A program made the translations under genes and the position numbers. From Slackia heliotrinireducens DSM 20476 (GTDB taxonomy: Bacteria; Actinomycetota; Coriobacteriia; Coriobacteriales; Eggerthellaceae), in assembly GCF_000023885.1 (NCBI RefSeq), contig NC_013165.1, positions 2,046,001 to 2,110,000 on the forward strand: a DNA stretch of 64,000 nt, written 5' to 3'. The notes below the pieces were generated by a model, which saw only the letters and a program-made list of their open reading frames with translations, was not told the DNA's origin and ran no database searches. Position 1 is the first letter of the stretch, and each line of letters opens with the position of its first letter. Below are positions 33,121 through 41,706 of the stretch, piece by piece.

Positions 33121-33240
33121 GTTTTATAGGGTTCCGCAGCGAAAGCTGGCCTGGTCCGAGATAAAACGGGTCGGACGAACATACCGGCCTAACACGGAAG
33201 GACAAAAGCCTGGGAGATTGTACAGTCTCCCAGGCTTTTT
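33121..33240 (+). ncRNA. ykkC-class (guanidine-I-like) riboswitch with expression-platform terminator
   Basis: The leader contains the ykkC landmarks in order: AGGGTTCCG (33128-33136), a CAGC-GAAA-GCTG hairpin (33137-33148), CTGGTCCGAGA (33151-33161), and the 3' core ACGGAAGGACAAAAGCC then TGGGAGA. P1 is closed by GTTTTAT (33121-33127) with ATAAAAC (33161-33167). The 3' core overlaps the left arm of an intrinsic terminator, so ligand binding should prevent termination and turn the gene on. Class 1 (guanidine) is favoured by the downstream exporter gene; the ppGpp and PRPP subtypes carry other gene types. Confidence 0.85.
33204..33240 (+). terminator. Riboswitch-controlled terminator
   Basis: Perfect 14-base-pair stem (33204-33217 with 33226-33239) with an eight-base loop and terminal T-run. 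Its left arm is the conserved AAAAGCC-TGGGAGA end of the ykkC aptamer. Confidence 0.9.
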
Positions 33241-33260
33241 ATGTACGAGGCGGCGATAAC

Positions 33261-34568
33261 ATGTACCAAGGTTCGGCGGCAAAGGTGTTCGCACGATACG
33301 CTATTCCGCAGATGATCGGTCTGCTCTTCAATTCGGTGTACATAATCGTCGACGGCGTGTTCATCGGCAACCGGCTCGGCAGCATGGCCTTAGCGGCAAC
33401 CGGCGTCGCCGTGCCCGTGGTCGAGCTGCTCATCGCGTTGAGTATGGCCGTGACCGCCGGGGCGGGCGTGGTGGTTTCGACGCGCATCGCAAAGCGCGAG
33501 CACGAACAGGCGGTCAGAGCCTTCCATACCTGCCTGGTGCTCCAGGGAATAATCGGGCTGTCCGTCGTCATCCTGGGCAACCTGTTCATCCACCCCTTGG
33601 CGAAGCTTCTGGGCGCCACTCCTGACATCCAGGCCATGACGGTAACCTACCTTCGCTACGTCCTGTCTTTCGCACCGTTTTTGCTGTTCGGCTACCTGCT
33701 CGGCGGCCTTGCCAGAAACGACGGCAAACCGAAGCTGGCCATGGTGGCGCTGTCGGCAGGCTCGCTTTCGAACATCCTTCTCGACTACGTGTTCATGTAC
33801 CCTTTGAACATGGGCATCGCAGGCGCGGCGCTGGCAACAGGCATCGGCCCCATCGTCAGCATGGCCATCCTGCTCCCCCACTTCTTCGCGGGAAAGGGCG
33901 TGCTGCGCTTCCAAAAGACTGCGCTTTCCGGCAACGACGCGCGAAGCTTCCTGCGGCTCGGCCTTCCGTCATTCGTCATGGAGTTCAGCATCGGCATGGT
34001 CACGTTCCTCATGAACTTCGGCATCGTCCGCTACGGCTTCGGCGAAAACGGGCTGGCGGCATACCTCATCATAGGCTACCTGATGCTCATCGTGTTCACG
34101 CTGTTCCTGGGGATGGCAGAGGGACTCCAACCTGCGTTCAGTTACCTGCATGCGGCGGGCGACCACACCAAGCTCAAGGCCCTGCTGCGCTTCGCCGCCT
34201 GCGTGTTCACGGCCGTAGGCGTAGTGTCGTACGTCCTGGTGCTGTTCTTCTCCATCCGGTTCTATTCGATTTTCACGCCCGAGGCCCACGAAGTGGCCGT
34301 CATGGCCGCTCAGAAGAGTACCTGGTATTTCTGCGGATTGGCCTTCGCGGGCATCAACATCCTGTCGATTTCCTATTACCAAGCCACCGCCCAAACAGGA
34401 AACGCCCTGCTTATCTCGTCTCTCAGGGGCTTCGTGCTCCCGGCGCTGCTCATTCTTATCTTGCCGGCGGCATGCGGCCCGGAGCTGCTCTGGATCTGCC
34501 ATTCGACCGCCGAAATTATGACCACGCTCGTCTGCCTCGCATGCGCCACCCACCTTCTCCGCCGCTAG
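33261..34568 (+). CDS. MATE-family efflux transporter
   Basis: 435-residue multidrug and toxic-compound exporter with about 12 hydrophobic segments. FARYAIPQMIGLLFNSVYII, VDGVFIGNRLGSMALAATG, and a repeat of this pattern in the second half (PSFVMEFSIGMVTFLMNFGI) are typical. It begins 21 bases past the riboswitch terminator, with a weak GAGGCGG ribosome site. Being behind a guanidine-I-like switch, it is a candidate guanidinium exporter; its family name alone would not reveal the substrate. Confidence 0.92.
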   Translation: MYQGSAAKVFARYAIPQMIGLLFNSVYIIVDGVFIGNRLGSMALAATGVAVPVVELLIALSMAVTAGAGVVVSTRIAKREHEQAVRAFHTCLVLQGIIGLSVVILGNLFIHPLAKLLGATPDIQAMTVTYLRYVLSFAPFLLFGYLLGGLARNDGKPKLAMVALSAGSLSNILLDYVFMYPLNMGIAGAALATGIGPIVSMAILLPHFFAGKGVLRFQKTALSGNDARSFLRLGLPSFVMEFSIGMVTFLMNFGIVRYGFGENGLAAYLIIGYLMLIVFTLFLGMAEGLQPAFSYLHAAGDHTKLKALLRFAACVFTAVGVVSYVLVLFFSIRFYSIFTPEAHEVAVMAAQKSTWYFCGLAFAGINILSISYYQATAQTGNALLISSLRGFVLPALLILILPAACGPELLWICHSTAEIMTTLVCLACATHLLRR

Positions 34569-34658
34569 TGTGACAATCTCCCGAACCTTTTTTGTCACAT
34601 TCCGAATATGGCGGAAGGAACCGCTGCACGCACCCGCAAACTTCTTTCGAAAAGGGTA

Positions 34659-34689
34659 TTGACCCTTACGTTACGTCATGGTTTATCGT
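34659..34689 (+). promoter_or_regulatory. MerR-type promoter with long spacer
   Basis: TTGACC (34659-34664) and TATCGT (34684-34689) separated by 19 bases that include the partly symmetric CCTTACGTTACGTCATGG. The over-long spacer with a dyad is the hallmark of promoters activated by MerR proteins, and the next gene is a MerR regulator. Confidence 0.65.
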
Positions 34690-34718
34690 ATCCGCAGAGA
34701 CGGAAAGGAGAGCAGGCC

Positions 34719-35453
34719 ATGCGAACGGTACACGAGGTTAGCGACCTGTCAGGCATCAGCATCCGCACGCTGCAGTACTACGACAGAATAGGGCTTCTGC
34801 ACCCCACCGAACGCACACAGGCAGGTTACCGCCTGTACAGCGACGACGACCTGGCGCGGCTTCAGCAGATACTGCTGTTCCGCGAGCTGGAGTTTCCGCT
34901 CAAAGACATCAAAAGGATAATCAACAGCCCGGATTTCGACCGGTCGAAGGCCTTGGAGCAGCAGATCGAGCTTTTGGAGCTGCAACGCAGCCGCATCGCC
35001 CGCCTGATCGCACTGGCCCGGGAATTGAAAGAGAAAGGAACCGGCATGCCGACATTCGAACCGTTCGACACGAAGAAAATCGACGAATACGCCGCACAGG
35101 CGAAGGCTTCGTGGGGCTCCACCCCCGAGTGGAAGGAATACGAAAGCAAATCGGCCGGACGCACGGACGAGGAGGAGCGATCGATGGGCGAAGAGCTGCT
35201 GTCCCTGTTCAAGCCCTTCGGGCAAATGGCGGCCGAAGGTGCGGACCCTGCAAGCGAGAAGGCCCGCGAACAGGCGAAACGCATCCAGGATTACATCACC
35301 GAACACTTCTATACCTGCACGGACGAAGTGTTCCTGCAGCTGAGCCGGGCCTACGGCGCAGGCGGCGAGTTCACGCGCAACATCGATGCCCACGCAGGCT
35401 CCGGAGCTGGTGCGTTCGCCATGCATGCGATCGAGGCGTATATCGAAGGCTAG
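34719..35453 (+). CDS. MerR-family regulator with TipAS-like ligand domain
   Basis: 244-residue TipA-type regulator. Start at 34719 after AAAGGAGAG. N-terminal winged helix [20 protein letters not shown] then [20 protein letters not shown] and [14 protein letters not shown]; coiled coil about 75-110; C-terminal helical domain with [19 protein letters not shown] and [20 protein letters not shown], matching TipAS drug-binding domains. Probably auto-activates from the adjacent 19-base-spacer promoter and responds to a cationic or peptide toxicant; target genes beyond itself are unclear (the MATE gene is upstream, same strand). Confidence 0.9.
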   Translation: MRTVHEVSDLSGISIRTLQYYDRIGLLHPTERTQAGYRLYSDDDLARLQQILLFRELEFPLKDIKRIINSPDFDRSKALEQQIELLELQRSRIARLIALARELKEKGTGMPTFEPFDTKKIDEYAAQAKASWGSTPEWKEYESKSAGRTDEEERSMGEELLSLFKPFGQMAAEGADPASEKAREQAKRIQDYITEHFYTCTDEVFLQLSRAYGAGGEFTRNIDAHAGSGAGAFAMHAIEAYIEG

Positions 35454-35601
35454 TCGCGGCTCTCCGGCGCCTATCGCCCGAATGCTGGCGCAACGCGAGC
35501 CGCACAGCCGCCGAAATGCCTTACACTGCTTGTGTAAGTTGATTCTCTTTTGCATGCAGCTGGGCAGCCTGGCCCGCATGTGCGAACGGAGGTACGACGC
35601 C

Positions 35602-37161
35602 ATGCTGGAAAAGAACGACGGCTCGACCATTGATTTTCTCTCCGCATCACGTGAAATTCAGAGCATGAAGCTCGAAGGCGACGGCACCCGATGGAAAGCA
35701 GACCCGCAACGCGAATACGGACGCTCCCGCAAGACCCCCTTCCCTCCGAGCGTGGGACTTCACCGCGGGGCGCTAGCGGGACTCACTTGGGAAGAGCGCG
35801 AGAAAGCCGTAAAGGAAAGCAGCGGTTGGGAATCGTTTCGTTCTGAAATTGATTCGGCCATACAATCGCACTACGACACTGCCTGGAACGCAGCGCTTGA
35901 CGACGCGGTCCATCTTAAGCCTGTCGAAAGCATCCAGGAGCTCATGACCGAGATGGGCGACAAGGGCGGCAGCATCTCCAAAAAAAGCTTTTTGGACAGC
36001 CTCTATCGCAGCCAGAACCCGCAGCTATCCGCGATGGGCGACGCCCTGAGCGAAAAGCCCGACGAGTTCTTCGCCGACTTGGCCTTGAGCGCCGCCCGAA
36101 GTTATACCCTGGGCGATCTGACGAAGGATTTGGACGCCGCCTATCCTGAAGTTTTCGACCTGATGAAGCGTCTTGCCGCCTCGGGCTACCGCCTGGACTT
36201 CGAAAAGAGGCCGGAAGCCTTCGCGCTGCGGGAAACCATCCATGATGCCGCTCCGTTCGTCCGGAGCTTCAACCATGATGGCACCCTTACTGTGATCCTG
36301 ATGGAAGAATACCGCGACATCTTCGACGAGGTTGATTGGGATGAGCAGGACAGACGCCGAAGCGCTGTTGAGCACGCGATTCAATGCGCCGGGTCGATGG
36401 CGTTCTTCTGCGGAATCGCCCCAGTCAGCGACGTGCACAAGCAGTTCCGCGCATGGTATCCGGACGAAGACCTGTGGACCGACGAATCGGATTTCCTCCA
36501 ACTGCTGCATTCCTTGTGCGTACAACGCGACATTGCGGATACAGGATTCGTCTGCAGCAAGACCGGCGGGGAGCTTCCGCCATCAATCGTATCCTACGGC
36601 GTGATGGAAGCCTGCGGCGCCTTCGACGAGAACATGAGCGACCAGCAGATCGAAGACGAAATCGACGAGTACATCGCCATTCTGACACCAAGGCGCGAAA
36701 CCGTCGGGTTCAACGGGCTTCCCAATGGCGCCAAGGGCAAAGATCCTTTCGAGTACTGCTACGAGCTGCCGCAGGTACGACGTATGGTCGCCTTCCTGGA
36801 TGCGCACGTACCCGACGACGATGACGACTACGAGTACGCAGACCGCACGACAGACATGCTGCTGATGCTGACGATATCGAACCTCGGAAGCCCGCAGGAT
36901 GTGTTGCGCACCGTTCTGGACAGCGAACTCGTCGTAATCGAAACGCAAGGCGAGCTCAGGGAGTTCAGCGATTGCTTCATGACCATGTCGAACGCCCTCC
37001 CCTGTTGGATGAACTACGGCCGGTCCGCTTACGATCTGAACGACCTCGCCACCGGGCAGAAGTCGTTCTACGACGAGTTCGGCCGCAAGATCAAGGTCGG
37101 ACGCAACGACCCATGCCCGTGCGGAAGCGGAAAGAAGTACAAGAAGTGCTGCGGCAGATAG
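35602..37161 (+). CDS. SEC-C-motif protein of unknown function
   Basis: 519-residue protein; ATG at 35602 has ACGGAGGT at the right distance, though the frame is open further upstream. The only recognised element is the C-terminal SEC-C zinc motif [20 protein letters not shown], as at the end of SecA. The preceding 490 residues are acidic and helix-rich, with no enzyme motif that I can identify. SEC-C modules bring proteins to ribosomes or SecB; the function of this one is open. Confidence 0.8.
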   Translation: MLEKNDGSTIDFLSASREIQSMKLEGDGTRWKADPQREYGRSRKTPFPPSVGLHRGALAGLTWEEREKAVKESSGWESFRSEIDSAIQSHYDTAWNAALDDAVHLKPVESIQELMTEMGDKGGSISKKSFLDSLYRSQNPQLSAMGDALSEKPDEFFADLALSAARSYTLGDLTKDLDAAYPEVFDLMKRLAASGYRLDFEKRPEAFALRETIHDAAPFVRSFNHDGTLTVILMEEYRDIFDEVDWDEQDRRRSAVEHAIQCAGSMAFFCGIAPVSDVHKQFRAWYPDEDLWTDESDFLQLLHSLCVQRDIADTGFVCSKTGGELPPSIVSYGVMEACGAFDENMSDQQIEDEIDEYIAILTPRRETVGFNGLPNGAKGKDPFEYCYELPQVRRMVAFLDAHVPDDDDDYEYADRTTDMLLMLTISNLGSPQDVLRTVLDSELVVIETQGELREFSDCFMTMSNALPCWMNYGRSAYDLNDLATGQKSFYDEFGRKIKVGRNDPCPCGSGKKYKKCCGR

Positions 37162-37221
37162 GACGACCCTAGCTTCAAGCTGGAACCCACTGCGCGGACG
37201 TCAAACCAGAACCGCACGAAA

Positions 37222-37266
37222 AAGGCCGCCGACTCGGAGGAATTGCCAGGGCGGCGGCCTTGTTTT
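37222..37266 (+). terminator. Terminator of the SEC-C gene
   Basis: Ten-base-pair stem AAGGCCGCCG / CGGCGGCCTT (37222-37231, 37252-37261) followed by GTTTTC. Confidence 0.7.
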
Positions 37267-37478
37267 CAGGATTGCCGGGTTTCGCCTACGCTTCCATCGA
37301 CATTTTAGACGAGACCGGCGCCATGACGCTTCAAGTCGAAGGCGGCTCGCACCTGTCCGACGACCCCGGGAAGGACGCGATGATCTCCCGTATCGAAAGC
37401 CACGACGGGGCGCACCTGCTCGACTATGCCGAGTCGCTGGGACTTGGAAGCCAGACCTACGAGCTGATTCCCGTTTAG
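37263..37478 (+). pseudogene. Probable gene remnant, unrecognised
   Basis: About 71 codons reading GFAYASIDILDETGAMTLQV and on to YELIPV-stop with coding-like composition, but no ATG or GTG start, and its 5' end lies in the terminator stem of the upstream gene. It looks like the C-terminal tail of a lost gene. I cannot name the family. Confidence 0.35.
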
Positions 37479-37550
37479 GAGTCCGAAACTCGAAAGGACC
37501 CGCGAGAACTTCACGGGCCCCAAACCACCTGCAGGCGATGCGTGCCGAAG

Positions 37551-38327
37551 CTAACGGTTCATGCGCATGGCGAACTTACGGGCGACCGAACGAGGGACGA
37601 GCCGCGATGCAAAGGCAAGCCGCTTCGTGACAGCACCCTGCATGCTGACGGCCTTGCCCTTCAGCATGGCTTCGCAGCCGCGCTTGGCCACCGTTGCGGC
37701 GTCATCCGCATGGCGGAACATCGTCGAACCGGCGCCCATGTCGGCGGCCGCTTCGAATCCGGTGGCCGTGGGACCAGGGCAAAGCGCGGTTACTGTAACG
37801 CCTGTGCCCGCAAGCTCCTCATACAGGGCCTCGGAGAAACTGAGCACGAACGCCTTGCTTGCATAATAGATAGACATATAGGGTCCCGCACAGAACGCGG
37901 CGACGGATGAAAGGTTCATAACCATGCCGGCGCCGCGTTCGACCATATGCGGCACCAACAGATGCGTAAGCTGCATCAGGGCGACGACGTTCACCTGCAC
38001 CATGTCGCGCTGACGGCTCCAGTCAGCCTCGTGGAAAGTCCCCGAGTCGCCGAATCCGGCGTTGTTCACTAAGATGTCGATGCGCAGCTCGCGCTCAAGC
38101 ACGAAATCGTACACATCGAGCGCAGCATCTTCCTGCGCAAGGTCGCTTGCGAATACGTGTGCCGTTACGTGGTAGCGGTCCTCGAGCTCGTTTTTGAGGG
38201 CGAAAAGCTTGCCTTCGCTACGGGCGACAAGCACAAGGTCGAAACCCTCCTGCGCGAGCACGCGGGAAATCTCGGCCCCAAGGCCGCTCGATGCGCCTGT
38301 GACCAGGGCGGTCGGCTTTGCGTTCAC
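37551..38327 (-). CDS. Short-chain dehydrogenase/reductase
   Basis: 258-residue classical SDR. GTG at 38327 is chosen: AAGGAGGTG precedes it by four bases, and the protein then begins directly with the Rossmann strand ALVTGASSGLGAEISR. NNAGFGDSGTF, catalytic Ser in VMNLSSVAAF, and YxxxK in IYYASKAFVLSF are intact, and PGPTATGF is typical of the DltE/YqjQ group. It starts 11 bases after the lactonase-like gene stop, so they are one operon. Confidence 0.92.
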   Translation of the reverse strand: MNAKPTALVTGASSGLGAEISRVLAQEGFDLVLVARSEGKLFALKNELEDRYHVTAHVFASDLAQEDAALDVYDFVLERELRIDILVNNAGFGDSGTFHEADWSRQRDMVQVNVVALMQLTHLLVPHMVERGAGMVMNLSSVAAFCAGPYMSIYYASKAFVLSFSEALYEELAGTGVTVTALCPGPTATGFEAAADMGAGSTMFRHADDAATVAKRGCEAMLKGKAVSMQGAVTKRLAFASRLVPRSVARKFAMRMNR

Positions 38328-38338
38328 TTCGCACCTCC

Positions 38339-39187
38339 TTACAGCTCGATGACGTGCGGTTCGATATCGGGATCGTGGTTTGCCAGCGACTCCACGCACA
38401 ACGGGTCGAGGCTCTGTTCGCGGATCCACGCGAGCGACCTTTTCTGCTTGGCCTTGTCGGCAGCGATGCCGCTCGTGATCTGCTCCTCCCAGCTTTTGCG
38501 GGCATAGCCTCCGTCGCTGAAAAGCAGCACGAACTTACCTTCGCCATTGGTAACCTTCACGGCGAACAAGCCGTCAGCGTGCCCCGGGATGTTGATAAGC
38601 TGGATGGAGCCGTCGCCCAGAAGGTCGAAGGACTTGCCGAAGGGACCCAAAGCGCCGTTCCATTCGACCGCGTCAAGCTCGACCATCCCCCACCAATCCT
38701 TGTTGTACCGCACGCGGCTGCTCGCCTTGCTGGCGAATCGGACCTCGTCGGCCGCCACCACGAAGCGCTTGGCGTCGGCCACCTGTGCGATTCCGTTCGC
38801 ATGGTCGCAGTCCAGATGGGTGAGCAGCACCGCATCGATGTCGCTCGTCGCGACACCCATGGCCGCCAGCTGTTCGTCGATGCATTCCCCCATGCCGATG
38901 CGCCCCTGGTTCACCTTGTAAAGGACCCATGAGCCGAGCGACTTGATCTGCGCCTTCTTATCGAATACCCCCTCTGGGCTCATGGCGCGCGCCCAGCCGG
39001 TATCCACGAGGAAGAGGCCTTTTGGGTGCTCGATAAGGTAAGCGGACACGGGCAGCCACAGACGGTCCTCCTTCTTGCCGAAGATGCCGGACGCCTTCAC
39101 GGCGGTGCAGTTGTCGCCGCCGAAGGGCAGGTCGGGTGCCACGCACACTTCGCCGGTATGGAACACATGGATTTTGATATCGGACAT
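38339..39187 (-). CDS. Metallo-beta-lactamase-fold hydrolase (lactonase-like)
   Basis: 282-residue MBL-fold enzyme; start at 39187 after AGGAAGG. The zinc motif THLDCDHANGI (HxxxDH) at about residue 120, the bridging and third His in INIPGHADGLFAV, and a late LANHDPDIEPHVIEL match the AHL-lactonase/YtnP group (HxDH~H~D~H). These cytosolic hydrolases open lactones; substrate here unknown. First gene of a two-gene operon with the SDR. Confidence 0.9.
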   Translation of the reverse strand: MSDIKIHVFHTGEVCVAPDLPFGGDNCTAVKASGIFGKKEDRLWLPVSAYLIEHPKGLFLVDTGWARAMSPEGVFDKKAQIKSLGSWVLYKVNQGRIGMGECIDEQLAAMGVATSDIDAVLLTHLDCDHANGIAQVADAKRFVVAADEVRFASKASSRVRYNKDWWGMVELDAVEWNGALGPFGKSFDLLGDGSIQLINIPGHADGLFAVKVTNGEGKFVLLFSDGGYARKSWEEQITSGIAADKAKQKRSLAWIREQSLDPLCVESLANHDPDIEPHVIEL

Positions 39188-39326
39188 GGGATGCCTTCCT
39201 CTCGCTGGTCCGCGATATGCTTCATTACAAACCATTCAACACGAACGAAGCGATCGGAAACACTACACGGAAGCCGAAAGTGTTCGCTTTTTCCCGCATG
39301 CCGGCGATTCCCGTCAGCCGCGCGCC

Positions 39327-39869
39327 CTAGATGGATGCCATGATCGCTGCAAGCGTCCGGTCGATGAGGTGTTTGGCGTCTTCCACGTTGGAAGCGTCGG
39401 GATGTTCCATCCAATACGTGTAAGCGCCGATGACTGCCGAGGCGCCCATCTCGGCGAGCAGGCCCCAATTGGGCTGCATGCAGGCGGCGGGATAGCGACG
39501 AGAGAAATTCCTTTTCACGGCGCTCTTCCATTTCGTGATGAAGCGCATGTCGGGCTGTACGACGAGCAGCGCCCGGAAATCCGACCAGTTCGCCTTGATG
39601 AAACCGAAGGTCTCGTCAAGAAACACGCCGAAATCCATATGCGGAAGGTTCCCGCCCGAGACGCGCTCTGTGATTTCGGCCAACCCGGAAAGCAGCCTGT
39701 CCTCCACATCTTCCAGAACATCGTCGACGTTGCGGTAGTGGGAGTAGAACGTGGTACGGGCTACCGGCACGGCCGCGCAGAGGCCCTTCACGGTAATGCA
39801 ATCCATCCGTTCCTTGGCGTATGCGCGCATGAATTCCGAACGAATGGATTCTTCGATGCTGTTCGCCAT
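39327..39869 (-). CDS. TetR/AcrR-family regulator
   Basis: 180-residue TetR regulator; start at 39869 after GGGAGGC, because the 65 codons further upstream have no domain. N-terminal HTH: SEFMRAYAKERMDCITVKGL then CAAVPVARTTFYSHYRNVDD. C-terminal domain resembles TetR_C_33-like proteins (WKSAVKRNFSRRYPAACM). Upstream of the lactonase/SDR operon, which it may control. Confidence 0.88.
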   Translation of the reverse strand: MANSIEESIRSEFMRAYAKERMDCITVKGLCAAVPVARTTFYSHYRNVDDVLEDVEDRLLSGLAEITERVSGGNLPHMDFGVFLDETFGFIKANWSDFRALLVVQPDMRFITKWKSAVKRNFSRRYPAACMQPNWGLLAEMGASAVIGAYTYWMEHPDASNVEDAKHLIDRTLAAIMASI

Positions 39870-40069
39870 GTTGCCTCCCGTGCTCCAGACGAGACCGACA
39901 GGCTGCGGACTGCCCGTCGATTGATTCCAACGGCAATTGAAACTCAAAAACGGACGCAATTCAAGAAAGGGCGCGTCCGTTTTGAAACCAGCGTTCCCGA
40001 TGCTGCAGCATATCGCGGCAGATCTGGATCCTGCTGCAGAAAGCGCATTCTTGGGCTGAGGCACGCTGC

Positions 40070-40339
40070 TTATGTAAGTGACGTGTGCGGCGCCATGGCA
40101 CCGCCAGCCCGATGGACAGTTTGATGGGCGGATGCCGCATTGTTCAGGAATGCCTTGCGGGCCAGATCCTCCATGCTCTCGTAATGATAATAGAACGAGT
40201 TGCGGTTGATGCCGGCCGCCTGAGATATGCGCCTCACGGTTATCTCGGAGTATCCGACTTCCTCCAAAAGCCTCCAGAATGCAGCCTCGATTCTGGACGT
40301 GGCGGCCGACTGCGGGTCGTCCTTCCTCGGTCGCGGCAT
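40070..40339 (-). pseudogene. Truncated TetR regulator (HTH domain only)
   Basis: 89 codons. Residues 1-65 are a good TetR HTH (SRIEAAFWRLLEEVGYSEIT, VRRISQAAGINRNSFYYHYE) but the frame ends after about 20 more residues, against about 190 in the family, so the ligand domain is missing. It is divergent from the HXXEE gene, and paired dyads lie between them. Could still bind DNA, since the recognition helix is intact. Confidence 0.6.
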
Positions 40340-40372
40340 ACGGCCTCCCTGCTGACGACTGTCATTCGAAAC

Positions 40373-40418
40373 TAGACACTTTGCCTAATAAAGACCGTTT
40401 TATTGTACCACGTGTCTA
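40373..40418. promoter_or_regulatory. Nested inverted repeats upstream of the HXXEE gene
   Basis: Outer arms TAGACAC (40373-40379) and GTGTCTA (40412-40418) enclose an inner AATAAA / TTTATT pair (40387-40392, 40399-40404). Located between the divergent truncated tetR and the membrane-protein gene; operator candidate. Confidence 0.5.
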
Positions 40419-40465
40419 TTTACAGTAGAACCATAAGAAACAAGCATGAGGCAAGGAGGTCCACG

Positions 40466-41152
40466 GTGTTGAAGAGCCTGGTCAACCATTGGCACGAGGT
40501 ATCCGTTTTCCTGGCAGGAGCAGTGGCTGTCTGCGCGATTCTGCTGGTCGAGGACCCTGTGCAGAAATGCCTGCTCGCCGCCATCGTAGCGATGCTGTTG
40601 CACTTCTTTGAGGAGTTCGGCTTCCCCGGCGGCTTTCCGCATATGGGAGTGAAGGCGCTGTTGGGAAGCGACGAGCCCGACTCCACGAAATGGCACTGCA
40701 ACAACCTGAATTCCATGTTCGGCAACTGGACCGCGCTGCTGCTGCTCTACATCGTGCCGTTGCTTTTGCCGGGGGTGCGGTTCCTGACGCTGTCGGCCAT
40801 GATGTTCCTGTTCGCCGAGGTGCTCATGCATCTGGTGCTGTTCAACATGCGGCAGAAAAGCCTCTACAACCCTGGCATGGTGACGGGCGTCGTGCTCATG
40901 GGCGCTATCGGCATATACTACTTCACTTCCGTGTTCGATGCATCGGCGGTCGTGTGGTGGGACTGGGCGCTGGCAGTCGTATGGTTCGTCGCGGTATTCG
41001 TGCTCTGCTTCCGCTCGCCTTTGTACTGGAAGCTTGGCGACAAGCCTGGATTCCCCTTGACGCAGCAGACCGCATTCGGCCTTGCAGCCAGGTCCGTAGA
41101 CGGCGAGGCCGGCAGGGCATCAAACATTGCCTTTGCCGAGAGCCGCGAATAA
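40466..41152 (+). CDS. HXXEE-domain membrane protein
   Basis: 228-residue integral membrane protein with about six hydrophobic segments. The naming motif HxxEE is in LLHFFEEFGFPGGFPHMG near residue 50. Start is GTG at 40466 or TTG at 40469, both served by AAGGAGGT. HXXEE proteins are membrane proteins of unknown function that are frequently paired with TetR regulators, as here. A strong hairpin follows the stop. Confidence 0.85.
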   Translation: MLKSLVNHWHEVSVFLAGAVAVCAILLVEDPVQKCLLAAIVAMLLHFFEEFGFPGGFPHMGVKALLGSDEPDSTKWHCNNLNSMFGNWTALLLLYIVPLLLPGVRFLTLSAMMFLFAEVLMHLVLFNMRQKSLYNPGMVTGVVLMGAIGIYYFTSVFDASAVVWWDWALAVVWFVAVFVLCFRSPLYWKLGDKPGFPLTQQTAFGLAARSVDGEAGRASNIAFAESRE

Positions 41153-41158
41153 CCCGAA

Positions 41159-41202
41159 CAGGCTCCGAATCGCCTCCTCAGACGGAGGAGATTCGGAGCC
41201 TG
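41159..41202 (+). terminator. Hairpin after the HXXEE gene
   Basis: Thirteen-base-pair outer stem (41159-41171 with 41190-41202) with a nested CCTCC / GGAGG stem; no clear T-run, so termination strength is uncertain. Confidence 0.55.
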
Positions 41203-41236
41203 CCATAATGGCCGCATGAAGCAACCCAGCCGTTTC

Positions 41237-41392
41237 TCATTCGGGACCCATGCGCACGATTACCGCGTCGAAGACGCCCTTCTCGTTGCCCTTGTCGCCG
41301 CCGTAGGCCTTGACCGCGGCCTCCATCTTCGCCTGCAGCGCCTCGTCCTCGCGCAGGAGCTTCTCGAACTTGCTCGCATTCTCTACCGCCAT
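41237..41392 (-). pseudogene. Truncated Nif11-type leader peptide
   Basis: 51 codons from ATG 41392: AVENASKFEKLLREDEALQA and AAVKAYGGDKGNEKGVFDA match residues 1-43 of the intact Nif11-type precursor at 48603-48971 (ENVKEFEKLLRSDEELQTK ... GDKGDEKAVFDA). It then ends after RMGPE, losing the second leader half, the double-Gly site and any core peptide. Probably a decayed RiPP precursor; alternatively only the leader helix is kept. Confidence 0.65.
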
Positions 41393-41652
41393 GATGGCTC
41401 TTTCGGTTAATTTCTTGTCGGTTCCCTTTACCTTTTCACTCCTTATACGAGCGACCTGCGGGATCCGTCCCGCAATTTGTACACAAAGTTGTTGACGGTT
41501 TGGCAAGGGAGGAGAAGTGCGTCTTCGTCAAGGCGGTGCCGATCGCATCCATGGCATTGAAGATGGGTGAGCATGGTGCTCCCCTAAAACGCGGCGGCCT
41601 GCCATCTTGCGAGCATGCTTCCATTCCGTGCGCCCCGTTCGCGTTTCTCACG

Positions 41653-41683
41653 AAAAAGGGAGGCCCAAATCAGGGGCCTCCCT
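41653..41683 (-). terminator. Terminator of the large secreted protein gene
   Basis: Ten-base-pair stem (41657-41666 with 41674-41683); on the minus strand the stem is followed by TTTTTC. Lies 24 bases past the stop at 41707. Confidence 0.8.
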
Positions 41684-41706
41684 AGGGTGCTGTCGGTACT
41701 GCCGAA

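Noticed and set aside
41500-41685. 61-codon plus-strand frame between the Nif11 remnant and the secreted protein
   Set aside because: Crosses the terminator hairpin of the opposite gene and has no start signal; similarity to a decayed transposase could not be supported.
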